Source: Trichopria drosophilae (Eukaryota > Arthropoda > Insecta > Hymenoptera > Diapriidae). Taken from it: a stretch of DNA of 64,000 nt. Position numbers and translations under genes: made by a program. The DNA lies in the NCBI GenBank assembly GCA_030407085.1, contig CM059587.1:30973001-31037000 (forward strand), in the 5' to 3' direction. Below, one piece after another: positions 61,500-64,000 of this stretch (positions are counted from its first letter, which is position 1; each line of letters starts with the position of its first letter). Under the pieces are notes generated by a model. It had not been told where the DNA came from. It saw only the letters and a list, made by a program, of their open reading frames with translations, and made no database searches.

Positions 61500-62037
61500 A
61501 CTAATAGGTGTTTAGGGTCTAGCTACCTCAAGGTCGCCGATTACGAACCTGACCACAGATTTTAAAAATTCGAAATGGCCGTTCCAAGATGGACAACCAA
61601 GATGTAAAAAGTTTCTTGATAGGGTCGAAAGTGAGTACACGGGGGTTTTCGTGGTCGCTGAAGACGAATCTGACTACAGAATTTGGACATTCGAATATGG
61701 CGGATCCAAAATGGTGGACCAGAATGTTAAAATTTCATAATTCGCGACTGAAAAATTTACAGGTATTCGTCATTTAGTTCTAAATAGTTGGTCCAAAATA
61801 AATAAAGTTATTATTGGTTTGCCATCTAATTCGTAATCAGCGACCCCGAAAACCCGAAGGGTGCCCAGTTTCACATCAATCTAGTAACTTTTCAACATTA
61901 CGGCCCGCCATTTTGGATCGTCAATATTAAATTTTGAAAATCTCAGTTCAGATTCGTAATCAGCGACCTCGAGAACCCCCGAGTAACAATTTTCAGCCAC
62001 TTTCCGCGTAAAGAAAAATGTATGCTTCAAAGGGTTA
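61500..62037. repeat. Family B repeat ending in GGGTTAA
   Basis: Blocks 'aaattcgaaatggccgttcc', 'gaatatggcggatccaaaat', 'cgtaatcagcgaccccgaaa' and 'gcccgccattttggatcg' occur in both orientations. The end 'aagaaaaatgtatgcttcaa' AGGGTTAA abuts the right arm of the giant inverted repeat. The same terminal block appears at 24030-24060. Confidence 0.6.
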
Positions 62038-62171
62038 AGTGGTAACTCCAACCATCTATTATTTTCGGTATTTGTATCACAAATAAAACTCAAGTTTAAT
62101 TGCACATACTAGACGACAGTTTAGTTACACTACACATCAATTTGAATGGAACCCAAAAACTAAAAAAATAA

Positions 62172-62816
62172 TATCGACGCCCGTTACGAAGAGTAGCACG
62201 TTTCATTTTTCTTACGAAAAGTAGTACGCTATACTTTTATATGTTAAAGAACATTGCATTTCAGAATTTGAGTGAAAAACCAATTCATTTGCATATTGAT
62301 AGTCGAAAACTATCGTGATTCATTCTACACCACGAAAAGTAATACATTTGAACGTCGAAATCGTTTCCTTTTGTTGACGAAAAATAGCACATTTCAGCAT
62401 TTCAAGGATTATTGCCATGAAAAGTAACTCGTTTCATGTTATATCACGAAAATTAATATGTTTTAACGTTTTACCACGAATAGTAGTGCATTCGAAAGGG
62501 CATTAAGCGCCGAAATTTTGTTATTAATATGTTCTTATTGCGGTTGTTATTATTATTATTATTATTTTAATAATAACTTTTAACAGCGTCGAATAGCACT
62601 CAAACATAATAGCTTTCAACGACATCAAGCGAGATATATTACTTTTCGTGTCAACGTTTCTCTGAACGCTGAAATATATTAGTATTGGTCGATAATCCAG
62701 AAATGAGTTACTTTTCGTTACATACACTGAAATGCATTTTTCTTCGAGTAAGCCGGTTATATACTATTCTTCGTAAGAGAAATGAAACGTGCTACTCTTC
62801 GTAAAAGCCGTCGATA
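62172..62816. mobile_element. Foldback of ~640 bp built of ACGAAAAGTAGTA words
   Basis: Left ATATCGACGCCCGTTACGAA and GAGTAGCACGTTTCATTT pair with right AAATGAAACGTGCTACTCTT and CGTAAAAGCCGTCGATAT. Inside, short words of the type 'cgaaaagtagtacattt' recur about every 40-60 bp, in one sense on the left half and the opposite sense on the right half, around a central (ATT)n. It is absent from the matching position of the left arm (near 58520), which identifies it as an insertion. Confidence 0.8.
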
Positions 62817-62824
62817 TGGCATTG

Positions 62825-63794
62825 CATATGGGTCATTCCATGTAAAATTTACAATGCAAATTTTTTTTTCAAAGGAATATTTTTGTTCTTGTTTTTGACA
62901 AAAAAATAAAATATACGTGTTTTTTTATTTGAATATGATATTCAATATTTTCGTGATATGATTTTTCAAAGTTTTTAAGAAAAGAAAAAAGTAACTTTTT
63001 GAAATGCCCATAACTCGAAAAGTATTCATTGTACAAAAACATAAGTTTGACAATTTTTATAAACAAATTAGATTATATCATATTTGGGTATGTTTTTTTT
63101 TACTATTTTACACTGAAAATACGTATTAAAGTACGTAGAAGATGCTGTAAAAATTTCAGAATGGACCGTTGATAACTTGTCGAGATATAAATAATTGTTT
63201 ATAGTCAGCCGTGCGCGCTTTTAGCTCCGAGCGCCCTGTTTAAACGCCGTTGAACCTGTTAAAGCTCGTTATTGTTTAGAGAGCGATTTTTCTTACATTT
63301 CGCATCCTTTCTTAGTGGATAAGTTAATAGTGATGGTTCATATAATTAGTGATTGGAATTAAATTGCGTGATGTCGACTCAAAACTATAAACAATTATTT
63401 ATATCTCGACAAGTTATCAACGGTCAATTCTGAAATTTTTACAGTATCTTCTACGGACTTTAATACGCATTTTCAGTGTAAAATAATTTAAAAAAAAACA
63501 TACCCAAATATAATATAATCTAATTTGTTTATAAAAATTGTCAAACTTATGGATTAAAAAACAATTAACATTTTTTTTCGGTTTCTACATAACTTATAAA
63601 TCAATAGGAAACTTTCATTCCTTGTAACATTTTTTGTACAATGAAAACTTTGAAAAATCATATCTCGAATATATTCAACATCATATTCAAATAAAAAACA
63701 CCTATATTTTATTTTTTTGTCAAAAACAAGAAAAAAAATATTCCATTGAAAAAAAAAATTTGGATTGTAAATTTTACATGGAATGACCCATATA
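62825..63794. mobile_element. Foldback of ~960 bp with ATAT target duplication
   Basis: GGGTCATTCCATGTAAAATT at the left end pairs with AATTTTACATGGAATGACCC (allowing for one A/T-run change) at the right end, and both are flanked by ATAT. Arms (62829-63204 and 63384-63790) pair throughout, ending with 'gataacttgtcgagatataa' paired with 'ttatatctcgacaagttatc'. The loop (63205-63383) starts CpG-rich (GCCGTGCGCGC). The empty site 'attgcatatgcttctg' survives in the left arm of the giant repeat near 58510. Minus frames at 63066 and 63820 are arm readings. Confidence 0.85.
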
Positions 63795-64000
63795 CTTGTG
63801 TTCATTATATCGAGTAACACATCCCGTGAAAGTCATAATGATAATAATAATAAACAAGACGTAATTGCAATCACATTAACCAATTTGATTTTTTCAAATG
63901 CATTAAGTTAAAGCTTAAACTTACTTTTCCAAGGTTGGCACTATGAAGACTTTTTATCAGGACATTCCAAAAAGTATTTTCCCACATTTTCTTTTTTATT

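Larger units (their letters stand above)
58318..64000. repeat. Giant inverted repeat with interrupted right arm
   Basis: The left arm (58318-58665) pairs with right-arm pieces at 62036-62171, 62815-62825 and 63790 to the window end. 'tgagttttatttgtgataca' at about 58599 pairs with 'tgtatcacaaataaaactca' near 62073. 'ttaatgtgattgcaattatg' near 58440 pairs with 'cgtaattgcaatcacattaa' near 63859. 'ataataaacagaagcatatg' near 58490 matches the split site. The right arm is cut by two foldback elements absent from the left arm. The window ends before the right arm does, so the total length is unknown. Confidence 0.85.

Overview
This 64 kb window looks like AT-rich nuclear DNA from an insect. The evidence is a spliced tudor-domain gene with GT-AG introns, a CR1-like non-LTR retrotransposon, a short (CCTAA)n tract that is the complement of the insect telomere unit TTAGG, and many DNA-transposon-like inverted-repeat elements. 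The order cannot be fixed from sequence alone. There is no bacterial-style gene packing, and most open frames are chance frames or lie inside repeats.

Genes. One gene is well supported: the 3' part of a tudor-domain gene, best matched to TDRD7 (Drosophila tapas), on the minus strand. Its four exons are 57339-57117, 52100-51982, 50557-50406 and 50317-50058. They join in phase to about 250 residues and end in a normal stop; earlier exons are missing or unrecognised. A CR1-like LINE fragment (54691-56679) lies antisense in its largest intron. A plausible first coding exon of another minus-strand gene lies at 3989-3931, behind a GC-rich leader. A second CpG-rich, promoter-like block lies at about 34.7-35.35 kb. 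A decayed, unidentified plus-strand coding fragment (about 57.34-57.82 kb) abuts the 5'-most visible tudor exon.

Repeats. The rest is mainly long inverted repeats (foldbacks), many nested. They lie at 8.3-9.2, 11.8-12.66, 19.7-20.5, 26.7-27.6, 28.2-28.5, 30.15-33.04, 33.73-33.98, 34.13-34.43, 35.87-37.28 (with another element inside), 37.29-37.97, 38.66-40.73, 45.09-45.35, 46.80-48.45, 50.64-51.30, 58.3-64.0 and, nested in that last one, 58.70-59.92, 62.17-62.82 and 62.83-63.79 kb. Recurring families are: A, with a TATCCTAACCTAAAA core; B, carrying GCCATTTTGAATTT and often bounded by TTAA-CCC like piggyBac-type elements; a GCGTAAA palindrome family; and foldbacks with a CpG-rich loop. A GC-rich 1.6 kb element (13.09-14.69 kb) carries arrays of a TGGGCCAGCATCGGCAGCC-like unit around a GC-rich cargo.

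Most striking. (1) At 58.3-64 kb a large inverted repeat has two foldback elements inserted in only one arm, so the other arm preserves the empty sites. (2) At 46.8-48.45 kb two foldbacks share an array of dozens of palindromic TCCACATGGAATTCCACGTGGA-type units. (3) A 2.9 kb inverted repeat at 30-33 kb has arms of about 1.35 kb. If transcribed, these would form very long hairpins, and they sit beside a gene whose family acts in germline small-RNA granules. Any functional link is speculation.
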